Assembly: GCF_003390935.1 (NCBI RefSeq)
Contig: NZ_QNQZ01000009.1
Span: 1 to 64,000, forward strand
Length of the DNA: 64,000 bases
Direction: 5' to 3'
Source of the DNA: Lewinella sp. IMCC34191
Lineage (GTDB): Bacteria; Bacteroidota; Bacteroidia; Chitinophagales; Saprospiraceae
Shown: positions 53,093 through 62,200 of the stretch, one piece after another
Layout of the letters: each line of letters starts with the position of its first letter
Numbering within the stretch: position 1 is the first letter of the stretch
Made by a program: the position numbers and the translations under genes
The notes under the pieces: model-generated
Databases searched by the model: none
The model's input: the letters and a program-made list of their open reading frames with translations, nothing else
Told to the model about the DNA's origin: nothing

Positions 53093-54823
53093 CTACCGGG
53101 ACTCCTCCTTCGAAGGTTTTGTCCCGTGCAGCACGGCTACGAAACGGTCGAGGGTAGCGCGCGTGATGCTCCAGTCCGGTGGCTTGATGTCCCCCCAGGC
53201 TTTTGGCGTATCGCTCATGTTGAAATAATTGATGCCCACCACGCGTGTGTCTTCCGCCAGCACCCGGGCGGCGGCTTCCATCCACTGCGTCTGATATTCT
53301 TCGGGGCCCTTTACCCCGAACTCGGTGATGAACACGGGCTTGTCGACGAAGCGCATGCGCCACATCTTCCGCTTGAAGATCACTTCGAAGGACTCCTGCT
53401 TCGTAGGATCCGTGATATTCTTATCCGGTAGTCCGTAGATGGCAATGCTCACCATATCGACGTAGTCGTCCCCGGGGTACCATTCCAGGAAGCCACGGTC
53501 TCCGGCCGGGCCCCAGATACGGGTCACGTTGGCTGGCATACTGTCGTGCGCCATTACGTAGCGGAAAGACGTGATGTAATCCTGCGGATCCCTGCTCTGC
53601 CAGGGGTAGCGGTGAATGGGAATTTCCATTTCGTGAGCATAGCGGAAATACACCTGTTGATTGGCGGCGGCCAGTGTAGCGAAGACCCGCAACAGTTCCG
53701 GGTCATACTGGCCCGCCGTGACGTTAGTCAAGACGTTCGTATCGCTCTCTTCAATGGGCCGCGTGAAAGGCTCGAATGTCACGATGGTAGCGTGTCCGCG
53801 GCGGTTGACGGCTTGGAAGAGCGAATCAAAGCGGCCGTCGCGAATGTGCTCGAAGTCCGTAAAGATGTGCTCCGCTTCCACCTCCGGGGCTTCGAGCAAA
53901 CGCTGCTGCGGATCGTACAGGCCGACGGTAATGGCCGTGCTGCGAGGGCCAGCCTGGGATGGTGCCTTCGGGGGGGTCCCATAGATATCGGCTGCTCCCC
54001 GACCAAGTCGGCCTACGACCTCTTCAATGTCCGGGTAGTTGCCCTGGTACCCTTCTTCGGTTAGTACGAAAATGGGTACCCGTAAAAACCGAAGGCGGTG
54101 CAGCCTGCGGTATAGATCCTCGTCTGGCGAGACATTGGTGGGATAAGCGTCCAACTTTTCCTCCGCGGCGTAGCGGTAAGTCACGGACGCGGCATCCACT
54201 ACATCGTCGCCCGGATAGTACTCCATCGCCCCCGGGTAACCCGCCGGTGCCCAGACCAATTTGGCGGCTGGAGCCAGCTTCCGGCAAATAGAAGCCAGGC
54301 GGCGAAACGATTCAATAAAAATCCTGGGGTATTGCTGCCAGGGGTACTGTTTTACAGGTACTTCCACATTGGGGTTAAAGCGGAGGTAGACCCCTTCCCC
54401 ACCCCGGGGCAACGATCGGGCCAGTTCGCGGAACATAGCGTCGTACTTGCCGTCGACGATGTCGTTAAGCGGGTTGTCTTGGTAGGTGTCCGCACCGTGG
54501 CTCCAGGTCCGCAGGGTGATCATCAAAGGCGGTTGAGATTCAAGCAGCATTTGCTCGCCACCGGACGGGTTCCAGCCGGTGTGGTAATTCAGGTCCAAAG
54601 TCAGATGACTGTATTCCCTGGATACCTCGCCTTTTATCGTATCGCTCCAATCAAATACGGCATAGGTCTCCATATCCGGGTCAGGGTACAGTTCACTGTC
54701 GCGCTGGAGGAAGGGCACGGCAATGCCCCACCCCAAATAGGGAGCGATCAGGTAAATGAGAATACCGACGGCTACCAGGCTGACCAGTATCCACCGAACC
54801 GCTAAATGACTTTTCTTACTCAT
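53093..54823 (-). CDS. Membrane-anchored protein with two GH26-like domains
   Basis: 576 residues. An N-terminal transmembrane helix (WILVSLVAVGILIYLIAPYL) is followed by two repeats of a GH26 (beta-mannanase-like) fold. The C-terminal domain keeps the acid/base Glu398 in YAHEMEIPIHRYPW and the nucleophile Glu501 in VFITEFG. The N-terminal domain aligns (YLRFNPNVEVPVKQYPW), but the acid/base is Asn152 while Glu256 keeps the nucleophile position. It overlaps the upstream sulfatase-fold gene by four bases, so the two are coupled. A role in a cell-surface glycan is likely but not proven. Confidence 0.82.
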   Translation of the reverse strand: MSKKSHLAVRWILVSLVAVGILIYLIAPYLGWGIAVPFLQRDSELYPDPDMETYAVFDWSDTIKGEVSREYSHLTLDLNYHTGWNPSGGEQMLLESQPPLMITLRTWSHGADTYQDNPLNDIVDGKYDAMFRELARSLPRGGEGVYLRFNPNVEVPVKQYPWQQYPRIFIESFRRLASICRKLAPAAKLVWAPAGYPGAMEYYPGDDVVDAASVTYRYAAEEKLDAYPTNVSPDEDLYRRLHRLRFLRVPIFVLTEEGYQGNYPDIEEVVGRLGRGAADIYGTPPKAPSQAGPRSTAITVGLYDPQQRLLEAPEVEAEHIFTDFEHIRDGRFDSLFQAVNRRGHATIVTFEPFTRPIEESDTNVLTNVTAGQYDPELLRVFATLAAANQQVYFRYAHEMEIPIHRYPWQSRDPQDYITSFRYVMAHDSMPANVTRIWGPAGDRGFLEWYPGDDYVDMVSIAIYGLPDKNITDPTKQESFEVIFKRKMWRMRFVDKPVFITEFGVKGPEEYQTQWMEAAARVLAEDTRVVGINYFNMSDTPKAWGDIKPPDWSITRATLDRFVAVLHGTKPSKEESR

Positions 54824-57216
54824 TCCAGGGAGTCGTAGTAATTGCTTTGGTGCTGTACCCAGGCCGCGACGCGTGTGCGGGCCTCGGCGATCACGGATGC
54901 GGGTACCGTGTGAACGATGTCGTGTTTTTCCTGGGGGTCATCCGCCAGGTTATAGACTTCCACCGATTGCTTTGACTCATTGAAGATAAACTTCATCGGG
55001 CCACGACGGTAGCCAAAGTACAGCTGCGTCCAGGGGGAAAAGAAGAAGGCCTCCTCTCCGTGATCCGCAAGGAGGTTGCGACTCTGCCCGCTGATGTCGG
55101 TTTCGACACCCAATAGGCCCAGGATAGTAGCCGGTATATCCTTTACGCCCCCGAGTCCCGCGTTGCGCCCCCCGCTGAACAGCACCGGATTAATCAGGTA
55201 GAGAGGGACCCGAATATCCTCTTCATAAAGCGTATTTCCGTGCCCGTGATGCCCGTGCTGTCCGAAAGCTTCCCCATGATCGCCGGCGATCACGACTAAG
55301 GTATTGCTGTCTCGCCCCGTAGCTTTCAGTCCGGCGATGACCTGGTCAACCATTTCCACGCCGTGCTCCAGGGCGTTGAGGTAACGACTTTGGTAAAGGT
55401 CCTGGGTGGCGTACTCGGTCTCCGGACCGGAAAAGTAATAGGGGTAATGCGATTGTACCGTCCAGATGACGGACGCAAAGGGTTCCTCGCTCGTACCCGT
55501 CCATTCGGCAAACCGATCGGCCAGGCATAAGTCGTCGATGGCGGCATTTTCGCGGTAGTCTTCCGATTGTAAAGTGTAGGTCTGATCGCAGGCAATCAGC
55601 CGGTAGTCTTCCACTACGTCGAATTGCCGGTGTTGCAGGAACTCCATCCCCCGCTGCCAGCTCAAATCGCCCGACGTGAAAAATGACGTCCGGTAGCCCA
55701 GCCGGCTCAATTCTCCGGGCAGCGATGCGAAGGGGTAATCGGTGAATTCCCGCGTTACGCTCTCGTAACTCAATTTGGGATACATCCCGGTCATTAGCGA
55801 CACCATCGTTGCGTTCGTGGATGGCGCGTGAGCGTAGATATTTTCGAAGTAGAGTCCATTCGGATGATATTTTTGTAGCCTCTGCCGTAGGGTGGGAAAC
55901 GCTTCCGGACCGTCTAAATAGACCGCACCGGCGGACTCCAGGACGATTAATACCACGTTGCGAATGGGTGTCGAATCCAGCGAAACAAATTTTTCAGGCC
56001 GGGCAGCGGCTCCTTCCCGGAACGGCAGTTGCCCGGCCGGCACCGCTAGTCCTCCGAGTGTCGGCGTCGCATCGGCGGAAACCGCAGATTGTAGAAAAGC
56101 GATAATGGCATTCCGGCGTTCACCGGGAAGGATGGACCAATCCACTATAGTAGCTGAAACGAGTGCCGCTAGGATGACCACCGAACATATAGCTGGTAAT
56201 AACCAGCGGGCGCCCGGCAGCGGCAGCCATCCGGCAAAGATGGTAAAGAGGTATCCGAGCAACGGTACGCAGAGGGTCAACGATACGATATTCACCAGGC
56301 TCTCCGTAGAGGCCTGTTCGCCCAGCGCCGACCACGCATCGGAAGAAAGCAAGAAGTCGGAATAGTATAGCCACTGGTAGGTGAACGGACTGCCGAGATA
56401 CTCGACCGCATCCACATTCACTAGCGCGATTGCCGAGATTAGCGTGAGAACACCGATCGTGATGGCGACGACCCGGGAAGCGGCACGGCGGGGTGTCACC
56501 CACAGCAGCAGATAGGCCGCGGCGACAATTCCCGCGATGAGGCAGATATCTTCCAGACCGGCAGCCAGTAATTTACCCGCCCCCCGGCGAAAGAGGTTGG
56601 CCACCGGCATCTCGAAGATTGCCGCCCGGGCGAGGAGATGGATCGCAACGGCACCGAGCGCTGTCCCGAATACAAGATCGATCGAGCGACCGGCGCGGTC
56701 CTCCGAGTATCTCGGTAACAATATTCGGGCGAGTGCATAAGCGATCAGCAAACCGACGAGCACCCAGGCTCCCCAGGCGGATTCTTCCGCCAAGTCGGTT
56801 CCATTCGCCGCTTCGGGGGTTGCGGCCACGTAGATATGGTCCGTTTCACCCACCGTGATGGTGGCCCCGGATGCAGTATCCCAATAATCCCGGAACTGGC
56901 CGTCGACGGCCCGCGTCACCCAAAAGCAATAGTAAATGTCCTCCCCGGCGGGTACATTCAGCTTGGCCGTAAACCCGGAATCGGACGGAATCATGGGTGT
57001 ACCCAGCAGTGACCCAACCTCCTTCGTGCCCGGATGCGCCCGAAGCATGGAATCCGCATGCAGGTCGATCGCCTTCCAGGCAAGGAACACCTCGCCGATG
57101 TCGGGACCGCTATAGGTTATCCTCTGGGTCACCGTATCCCCCGGTCCGGGGGCACCCGAAACGTGGGATGAGGCAATTGCCAGACAATAAAGAACCCTGA
57201 ATACCGACTGGATCAT
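54820..57216 (-). CDS. LtaS/sulfatase-fold membrane protein with N-terminal beta domain
   Basis: 798 residues. A signal peptide is followed by a beta-sandwich-like domain (about 25-135), about six membrane helices (about 145-370) and an alkaline-phosphatase-fold domain (about 415-760). The latter shows NVVLIVLESAG with the metal-binding Glu, APSTNATMVSLMTGMYP with a Ser/Thr nucleophile as in LtaS rather than sulfatase Cys, then VVIAGDHGEAFGQHG. Such proteins transfer phosphoglycerol- or phosphoethanolamine-type groups. The partner GH26-like gene overlaps it. Confidence 0.82.
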   Translation of the reverse strand: MIQSVFRVLYCLAIASSHVSGAPGPGDTVTQRITYSGPDIGEVFLAWKAIDLHADSMLRAHPGTKEVGSLLGTPMIPSDSGFTAKLNVPAGEDIYYCFWVTRAVDGQFRDYWDTASGATITVGETDHIYVAATPEAANGTDLAEESAWGAWVLVGLLIAYALARILLPRYSEDRAGRSIDLVFGTALGAVAIHLLARAAIFEMPVANLFRRGAGKLLAAGLEDICLIAGIVAAAYLLLWVTPRRAASRVVAITIGVLTLISAIALVNVDAVEYLGSPFTYQWLYYSDFLLSSDAWSALGEQASTESLVNIVSLTLCVPLLGYLFTIFAGWLPLPGARWLLPAICSVVILAALVSATIVDWSILPGERRNAIIAFLQSAVSADATPTLGGLAVPAGQLPFREGAAARPEKFVSLDSTPIRNVVLIVLESAGAVYLDGPEAFPTLRQRLQKYHPNGLYFENIYAHAPSTNATMVSLMTGMYPKLSYESVTREFTDYPFASLPGELSRLGYRTSFFTSGDLSWQRGMEFLQHRQFDVVEDYRLIACDQTYTLQSEDYRENAAIDDLCLADRFAEWTGTSEEPFASVIWTVQSHYPYYFSGPETEYATQDLYQSRYLNALEHGVEMVDQVIAGLKATGRDSNTLVVIAGDHGEAFGQHGHHGHGNTLYEEDIRVPLYLINPVLFSGGRNAGLGGVKDIPATILGLLGVETDISGQSRNLLADHGEEAFFFSPWTQLYFGYRRGPMKFIFNESKQSVEVYNLADDPQEKHDIVHTVPASVIAEARTRVAAWVQHQSNYYDSLE

Positions 57217-57267
57217 TAACGGAGGAAGCGTTTCTAACTCTCCAAGCTACGGCACCACAGAGAAGTT

Positions 57268-57369
57268 TTATGGAATGTAGCCTATAAGCAGACCCAGGTA
57301 AAAAAAGAAACAAACCAGCGACAAGAGAAATAGCACATCCCGCTTGCGGGTAGGAATAAGGATGTTCAT
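57268..57369 (-). CDS. Possible 33-residue single-pass membrane protein
   Basis: ATG at 57,369, TAA at 57,268. Basic N-terminus (MNILIPTRKRD), then one hydrophobic helix, VLFLLSLVCFFFYLGLLIGY, ending IP. It precedes the LtaS-like gene by 51 bp on the same strand and may be its small partner. Short length keeps the confidence modest. Confidence 0.45.
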   Translation of the reverse strand: MNILIPTRKRDVLFLLSLVCFFFYLGLLIGYIP

Positions 57370-57562
57370 GTTAGGTGTTTTTCGTAACCGCAAGGTCCCC
57401 TTATTTACCCTCTTCACTGAGGACGCTACCCCCTAACCCGTTCCGCTTTAAAGGGGACATTCGGATTACCTAACCATTTATAAACTGCTGTAATTCAATC
57501 ACCTAACTGATCGACGTACCAAAACCTTTTCGTCGTTTTTTAGCCGTTCTTCGTCGACCCAA

Positions 57563-57594
57563 TTTGACCCGCCATCGCTCGACCCCTACATTTC
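57563..57594 (+). promoter_or_regulatory. Promoter of the RDD-like gene
   Basis: TTTG at 57,563-57,566, 20 bp, then TACATTTC at 57,587-57,594, one change from TAnnTTTG. The ATG follows 22 bp later. Confidence 0.55.
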
Positions 57595-57616
57595 GGTTAA
57601 TTAAAATATACGCGAC

Positions 57617-58027
57617 ATGAATGTCTTCGGACGCTACCTGATCTACTTAGCCGATTGCCTGGTCATGCTCTTCGTCATCGGCATGCAACTGTTAATTTTC
57701 CGGGGTGAACTGCCATTCGACCACGATACCGACCACTGGCTACCCATGCTGCTGGATGGTGGAAGCGTCGGTTTGGTAACCTTGCTAGGTGGAACCCTGT
57801 ACTGGACGATCGTCGACTACCACCACGAACTGAAGGAGTTGCGCCGGTCGGTCATTGTATCCAGCGTAAGTGGTGAAGAACCGGACTTGTCGACGCGTAT
57901 CCTGCGCTCGTTCCTGAAGGCCTTCACGCTATTCACCTTTCCCGTACTCATTCTCTTTGCCGTATTCAGCAAGGGTCACCGCTTTTTGCACGACTACGTC
58001 GCTAAAACGGAACGGATTTCTAACTAA
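57617..58027 (+). CDS. RDD-like membrane protein
   Basis: 136 residues with about three hydrophobic segments (LIYLADCLVMLFVIGMQLLIF, GLVTLLGGTLYWTIV, LFTFPVLILFAVF). The start GRYLIYLADCL and the end GHRFLHDYVAKT resemble the RDD family, in which Arg-Asp-Asp sites are diverged. Function is not known. It is single and convergent with the LD-carboxypeptidase gene. Confidence 0.6.
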   Translation: MNVFGRYLIYLADCLVMLFVIGMQLLIFRGELPFDHDTDHWLPMLLDGGSVGLVTLLGGTLYWTIVDYHHELKELRRSVIVSSVSGEEPDLSTRILRSFLKAFTLFTFPVLILFAVFSKGHRFLHDYVAKTERISN

Positions 58028-58053
58028 GGCTCACCCTTTTTCGAATAGCACTT

Positions 58054-58072
58054 TACCTGCGCTCCGCCGCCC
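58054..58072 (+). repeat. Dispersed motif, copy e
   Basis: TACCTGCGCTCCGCCGCCC, exact consensus, in the gap between two convergent genes, its last base touching the LD-carboxypeptidase stop codon. Confidence 0.8.
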
Positions 58073-59067
58073 TATTCGGCCGGATCCAGATAGAAATCTA
58101 GTGCGTTGAAGCGCATCTGTCCCCCTACCGGCAACGTGGACATGTCTTTGATGTGCCCGATGGGCATTCCGTAGGCTACGGGTATACCCAATTCGCCCAG
58201 CCGGTCGGTAAGTGTTTCCCGCAGGGTGAGCGATCGGTCGTCCGGGTCCGCCTCGCAGTCGGAAAAGGTTCCCAGGACGATTCCCGCCGCCGATTGGATG
58301 TTCCAGGCCTGTCTCAGTTGAGTGAGCATGCGGTCGATGCGATAGGGCTTCTCCCCCACTTCCTCGATGAATAAGAGTTTACCGGTCAGGTGAGGCATTA
58401 CGCCGGTGCCGACCATCGCCGCCAATAAGCTCAGATTACCGCCCCAGATCGTCCCGATAGCGGTCCCCGGGTGGATGACGTACTGCTCCTTCGTCCGTTC
58501 GGCCGGCTCGATCCGCTGCCATTTCTCCCCCTCCCAGACCGCGTTACGCAGGTAGCGTTCGGTAAAGGGGGTAAAGTCGGAGCTGCCCACCGGACCGTGG
58601 TAAGTAATCATACCCGTTTCGTGCGTGATCGCATTGAGTAACGCGGTGATGTCACTGTATCCGATAAGTATCTTGGGATTGCGGCGGATGAGCTCATAGT
58701 TCAGATCCGGCAACAGGCGGGCGCTACCGTAGCCGCCGCGGGCGCACCATACGGCTTTGACGTCGCGGTCGGCAAACATGGCGTGGAGATCGTCCAGTCG
58801 TTCCCGGTCAACGCCCGCCAGAAAGCCGCGTTCCGAGCGCAGATAGCGTCCGGGTTTGACCGTCAGGCCAAGGCCTTCGATCTGGCGGTAGGCTCGCTCC
58901 AGGCTTTTATCGTCGATGTAACTGGCGGGCGTGATGAGCCCCACGGTGTCTCCCTTCCGCAGGCGCGCGGGATAATTTTGCGTGCGGCGGAGCGCAGGTG
59001 AAGCGGTCGCCAATGTGGGGAGGGCCAATCCGGCGGCGAGGGCCCTGGTGAAGGTTCTACGGTCCAT
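58072..59067 (-). CDS. LD-carboxypeptidase (S66 family)
   Basis: 331 residues from the ATG at 59,067 (MDRRTFTRALAAG), a Tat-like signal with RR. The S66 signature is GLITPASYIDD and WCARGGYGSARLLPDLNYE; GYSDITALLNAI holds the nucleophile region; the catalytic Glu/His are in LLFIEEVGEKPYRIDRML and YGMPIGHIKD. It trims the L-D peptide bond in murein tetrapeptides or related peptides. The start is chosen for the signal peptide. Copy f of the dispersed motif encodes SPALRRT in that region. Confidence 0.92.
   Translation of the reverse strand: MDRRTFTRALAAGLALPTLATASPALRRTQNYPARLRKGDTVGLITPASYIDDKSLERAYRQIEGLGLTVKPGRYLRSERGFLAGVDRERLDDLHAMFADRDVKAVWCARGGYGSARLLPDLNYELIRRNPKILIGYSDITALLNAITHETGMITYHGPVGSSDFTPFTERYLRNAVWEGEKWQRIEPAERTKEQYVIHPGTAIGTIWGGNLSLLAAMVGTGVMPHLTGKLLFIEEVGEKPYRIDRMLTQLRQAWNIQSAAGIVLGTFSDCEADPDDRSLTLRETLTDRLGELGIPVAYGMPIGHIKDMSTLPVGGQMRFNALDFYLDPAE
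58984..58999 (-). repeat. Dispersed motif, copy f (coding, signal-peptide region)
   Basis: The minus strand reads ACCTGCGCTCCGCCGC, an exact 16-base match, within the LD-carboxypeptidase signal region. Confidence 0.75.
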
Positions 59068-59084
59068 ACCCGCCAAGTTACTGA

Positions 59085-59119
59085 ACAAAAAACGCCCCCC
59101 GTGCGAGACGGAGGGCGTT
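59085..59119 (-). terminator. Intrinsic terminator after the TonB receptor gene
   Basis: On the minus strand AACGCCCTCCGT pairs with ACGGGGGGCGTT across a 5-base loop, followed by a run of T. It lies about 50 bp past the receptor stop codon. Confidence 0.85.
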
Positions 59120-59168
59120 GTAAATGGGACTACAAAATGTAATCTAGTGCGTCTTGTGGCGGGGCGGT

Positions 59169-62069
59169 TTAGATGCCGTAGCTGATGCCGAACGATACTT
59201 CCCGGCCACGCTCGTAGCTCTGGAAAATGTATTCGCGATCGAAGGTGGAATAGCTTTCGAAGGCTGGGTTCAGGAGGTTGCGGGCACGGAGGCTCAACGT
59301 GAAGTTTTGGATCTTTTTGCTGAGGCTTACATCCAGTTGTCCCCGGCCGCGTTCGTATACATCGGGAGAATTAGCGGCCCCGATGCCCTGTAGGCGGTCA
59401 CCGAAGTAGTTGAAAGCGATGATGGCGTCCCAGCCGGAGTTGGGCGCGGTGTAGGCCAGGTTAGCGTTGATCACCACCGGAGACTGCCCGTTAAAGGGGC
59501 GCTCCTGGCTAGCGTTCGGATCCTCCTGCAAGTTAATTTCGTACTCCTGCTGGTCGATCAGCTGCTGCGATTCGATGAGCGAGAGGTTGGTGCTGATCGT
59601 AAAGTTTTCGAGCTTAGAGGTAAGGAAACCTAGGCTTTTACGGGCTTCGATTTCCAGGCCGTAGAGACTGGCACTTTCGGAGTTGGTCCAGGTAAATTGC
59701 TGATCGTCGGCCAGGCGGAAGGTGGTCACGATCGGGTTACGAAACCGCTTGTAGAAAGCACTCAGCGCCAGGACTTCTCCGGCGTTGGGGAAGATCTCGT
59801 AGCGCAGGTCGTAGTTGTCGATATTGGTCAACCGAAGCTCGGGGTTACCGAACACCGGTGGTTCGCCCAGAAAGTTGAAGGATCCAAAGGGAGCGACCTC
59901 GCGCATGTTCGGCCGCGCAACGGTTTGTGTAAAGCTGGCGCGCAGATTGCTGCTTTCGCCCACCTTGTAGACCAGGTTCAGCGCCGGCATCAGGCTGATG
60001 GTGTCGATGTCGGCGGTATTGTCGTCAATACGGCGCTGGTTGGGCTCGGGCCGCTCTAGTTCGTTGAAAACGACGTCGCTCTGAACGAGAATGTCGGTCT
60101 GTTCGGCCCGTAAACCGAAGATGGCCTTGAAGCGGGACGTTACGTCCAGGGTCATCATGGCGTAGGCACCGGCCACGGCGTAGTCACCGATGTAGCTGTT
60201 TGCCAGATTGCTGTTTTCGTATATGTAAGTTCCGATGGTGTTGCTGCCGCTACCGGATTCGATGACGCCCCGGTTGCCGGGACCGAAGTAGACGCCAAAA
60301 TCTCCTCCGGCATCCGTAAGCGTCAAACCTCCCGCACGACCGAATTCAAACGTGCGCTCACCAAAATCGCGTTGCTTGAGGCGGTACGAACCCCCGAACT
60401 TGATGGAATTCCCCCGACTTTTTCCCTGGAGTACGGGAACGGTGATATCAAGTTTACCCTGATAGGTATTATCGTCGAGTTCGCGGAAGTACCGGCTGGG
60501 CTGGGTGAAGCGAGAGGGGGCAATAGCGAACTGATCCCCCCGCCGAATGTATTCGGCGAAACGCAGATCGGGTTCATTTTGCTTGCTGTCGACGTAGTTG
60601 GCAGTCCACTCAACTTTCGTATTCCCCAAGCCGGTAAGGGTATGCTCACCCTGGAGGACGTAGTCGATAAGTTCCCGCTCGAGGAAGGTGGAAGCCTGCG
60701 AATAGTAATAGTTTTCCGGGGTCCCGGCCGCCGATTTATTTTCGTTACTTCCCTGGAGGATGCGGCCTTCCAAAAAGCCCTGGTGGCTATAGAGGGTGTA
60801 GAAGGATATGTTGTTGGCCGAGGAGGGCCGCAAAGTCACGCCTACCATGCCGCCGACTTTACCGCTTTCGACGCTTTTGTCGTCGGTCAGGTCGTAGTTT
60901 TCCTGTAAGGCCCCGGAACCGCTGACGGGGTTAAAGTAAATAGCGTTCGTACCGTTCTTGTACTGGCTGAAGTCACGGCTGACGCTCAGGGAGGCAAAGA
61001 CGCCGACCGGCATGGTACCTACGTTGAACTGGTTGCCGATGTTACCGCTGAAGCTGTAGTCCGGCCCGGTGTTGCGCGAGTAGACATCAAAGCCGTTTCC
61101 GAAGGCATCACCAAGACGATTAACCGCAGTGGCCACGTCGTCATTGGTTTGCGCATTAAAGCCCGCTTGACGACTGAGAGCATCGTTAGAGCTGACCAAT
61201 GGATCATCTACCAAGGAAGGGAGGTCCAGCGTCCCATCGTTATAGCCCAGTCCGGTCAGGTCACCTCCGTCGTAGGTCAGAAAGTCATTTCGGAAATTGG
61301 ATTGGGCGTTGTAAGACCCGGAAACGCTTAGGCCCCAGGTAAACCGCTCGGGTAGTGCCTTGATCTTGATATTAACGCTACCGCCGGTGAAGTCACCTGG
61401 CAGGTCAGGGGTAAAGGTCTTGGAAGCAACTATGTTGTCCAGAATGTTAGTCGGGATAAGGTCCAATTGCGCGGAGTTGCGATACGGGTCAATGCTGGGA
61501 AGCTGCAGACCGTTGATCGTGGTGGCCGAATACCGGTCGCCCAATCCGCGTACGTAAACGTACTTGCCATCCACTACGGTAGTACCGGTGACCTTTGTCA
61601 ACGCGGCGGCTGCCGTACCGGCCCCGAGACGTTGAATCTCCTGACTGGAAATGACGTCCTGAACTTTGTCACTGTTCTGGCGGAGTTTCATGACGGCTAC
61701 TTCGCCCCGCTCGATGGCCTGGGCCGTTACGGTCACGTCCAGGGCCAGTTCCACCCCCGTGTCTTCCCCGAAGCTGACATCGATGATGGTGGTTTCGTTG
61801 GCCAGCACCTGCACGTCCTCTACGACCTGATTCGCGTAGCCAACGTAGGAGACGACCAGGTTGTAGGTTCCCGGGGCGGTCTGAAATTGGAACTTACCCT
61901 CGATGAAGTCCGTCTGGGCGCCGATGGTGGTTCCCTCGATGACCACGTTCGCCCCCAGCATGGGGAAGCCGTCTTCATCGAAGACAGTACCGGAAATTGC
62001 TCCGGTTTGAGAATAACAGTTTATCGCCGCAAACAGCAGTGCGGTCAGATAAAGGATGCGTTTACGCAT
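59169..62069 (-). CDS. TonB-dependent outer-membrane receptor (with CarboxypepD-reg-like domain)
   Basis: 966 residues from the ATG at 62,069 (MRKRILYLTALLFAAINCYSQ signal). A regulatory-like domain (GAISGTVFDEDGFPMLGANV) and a plug (YVRGLGDRYSATTINGLQLP and AQLDLIPTNILDNIVASKTF) precede a large barrel ending VSFGISYGI. It is not a SusC homologue (no SusD partner). It lies downstream of a T9SS secreted protein gene on the same strand, a pairing that suggests joint expression. Confidence 0.95.
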   Translation of the reverse strand: MRKRILYLTALLFAAINCYSQTGAISGTVFDEDGFPMLGANVVIEGTTIGAQTDFIEGKFQFQTAPGTYNLVVSYVGYANQVVEDVQVLANETTIIDVSFGEDTGVELALDVTVTAQAIERGEVAVMKLRQNSDKVQDVISSQEIQRLGAGTAAAALTKVTGTTVVDGKYVYVRGLGDRYSATTINGLQLPSIDPYRNSAQLDLIPTNILDNIVASKTFTPDLPGDFTGGSVNIKIKALPERFTWGLSVSGSYNAQSNFRNDFLTYDGGDLTGLGYNDGTLDLPSLVDDPLVSSNDALSRQAGFNAQTNDDVATAVNRLGDAFGNGFDVYSRNTGPDYSFSGNIGNQFNVGTMPVGVFASLSVSRDFSQYKNGTNAIYFNPVSGSGALQENYDLTDDKSVESGKVGGMVGVTLRPSSANNISFYTLYSHQGFLEGRILQGSNENKSAAGTPENYYYSQASTFLERELIDYVLQGEHTLTGLGNTKVEWTANYVDSKQNEPDLRFAEYIRRGDQFAIAPSRFTQPSRYFRELDDNTYQGKLDITVPVLQGKSRGNSIKFGGSYRLKQRDFGERTFEFGRAGGLTLTDAGGDFGVYFGPGNRGVIESGSGSNTIGTYIYENSNLANSYIGDYAVAGAYAMMTLDVTSRFKAIFGLRAEQTDILVQSDVVFNELERPEPNQRRIDDNTADIDTISLMPALNLVYKVGESSNLRASFTQTVARPNMREVAPFGSFNFLGEPPVFGNPELRLTNIDNYDLRYEIFPNAGEVLALSAFYKRFRNPIVTTFRLADDQQFTWTNSESASLYGLEIEARKSLGFLTSKLENFTISTNLSLIESQQLIDQQEYEINLQEDPNASQERPFNGQSPVVINANLAYTAPNSGWDAIIAFNYFGDRLQGIGAANSPDVYERGRGQLDVSLSKKIQNFTLSLRARNLLNPAFESYSTFDREYIFQSYERGREVSFGISYGI

Positions 62070-62093
62070 GATAAGGAAATTATGATTTGCACT

Positions 62094-62137
62094 AGAAAAA
62101 TGGGGGGGCACACCAACGTTGCGGCGATGTGCCCCCG
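62094..62137 (-). terminator. Hairpin/terminator between T9SS gene and TonB receptor gene
   Basis: On the minus strand GGGGGCACATCGCC and the later TGTGCCCCCC pair across a 12-base centre, followed by ATTTTT. It could end transcription of the secreted-protein gene or partially block read-through to the receptor gene. Confidence 0.7.
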
Positions 62138-62200
62138 CGAAATATGTAGTCTTGGCGGGGCCGGAAGTGAACTATCCCACTTTACTCCGGCCTCGTTTTG

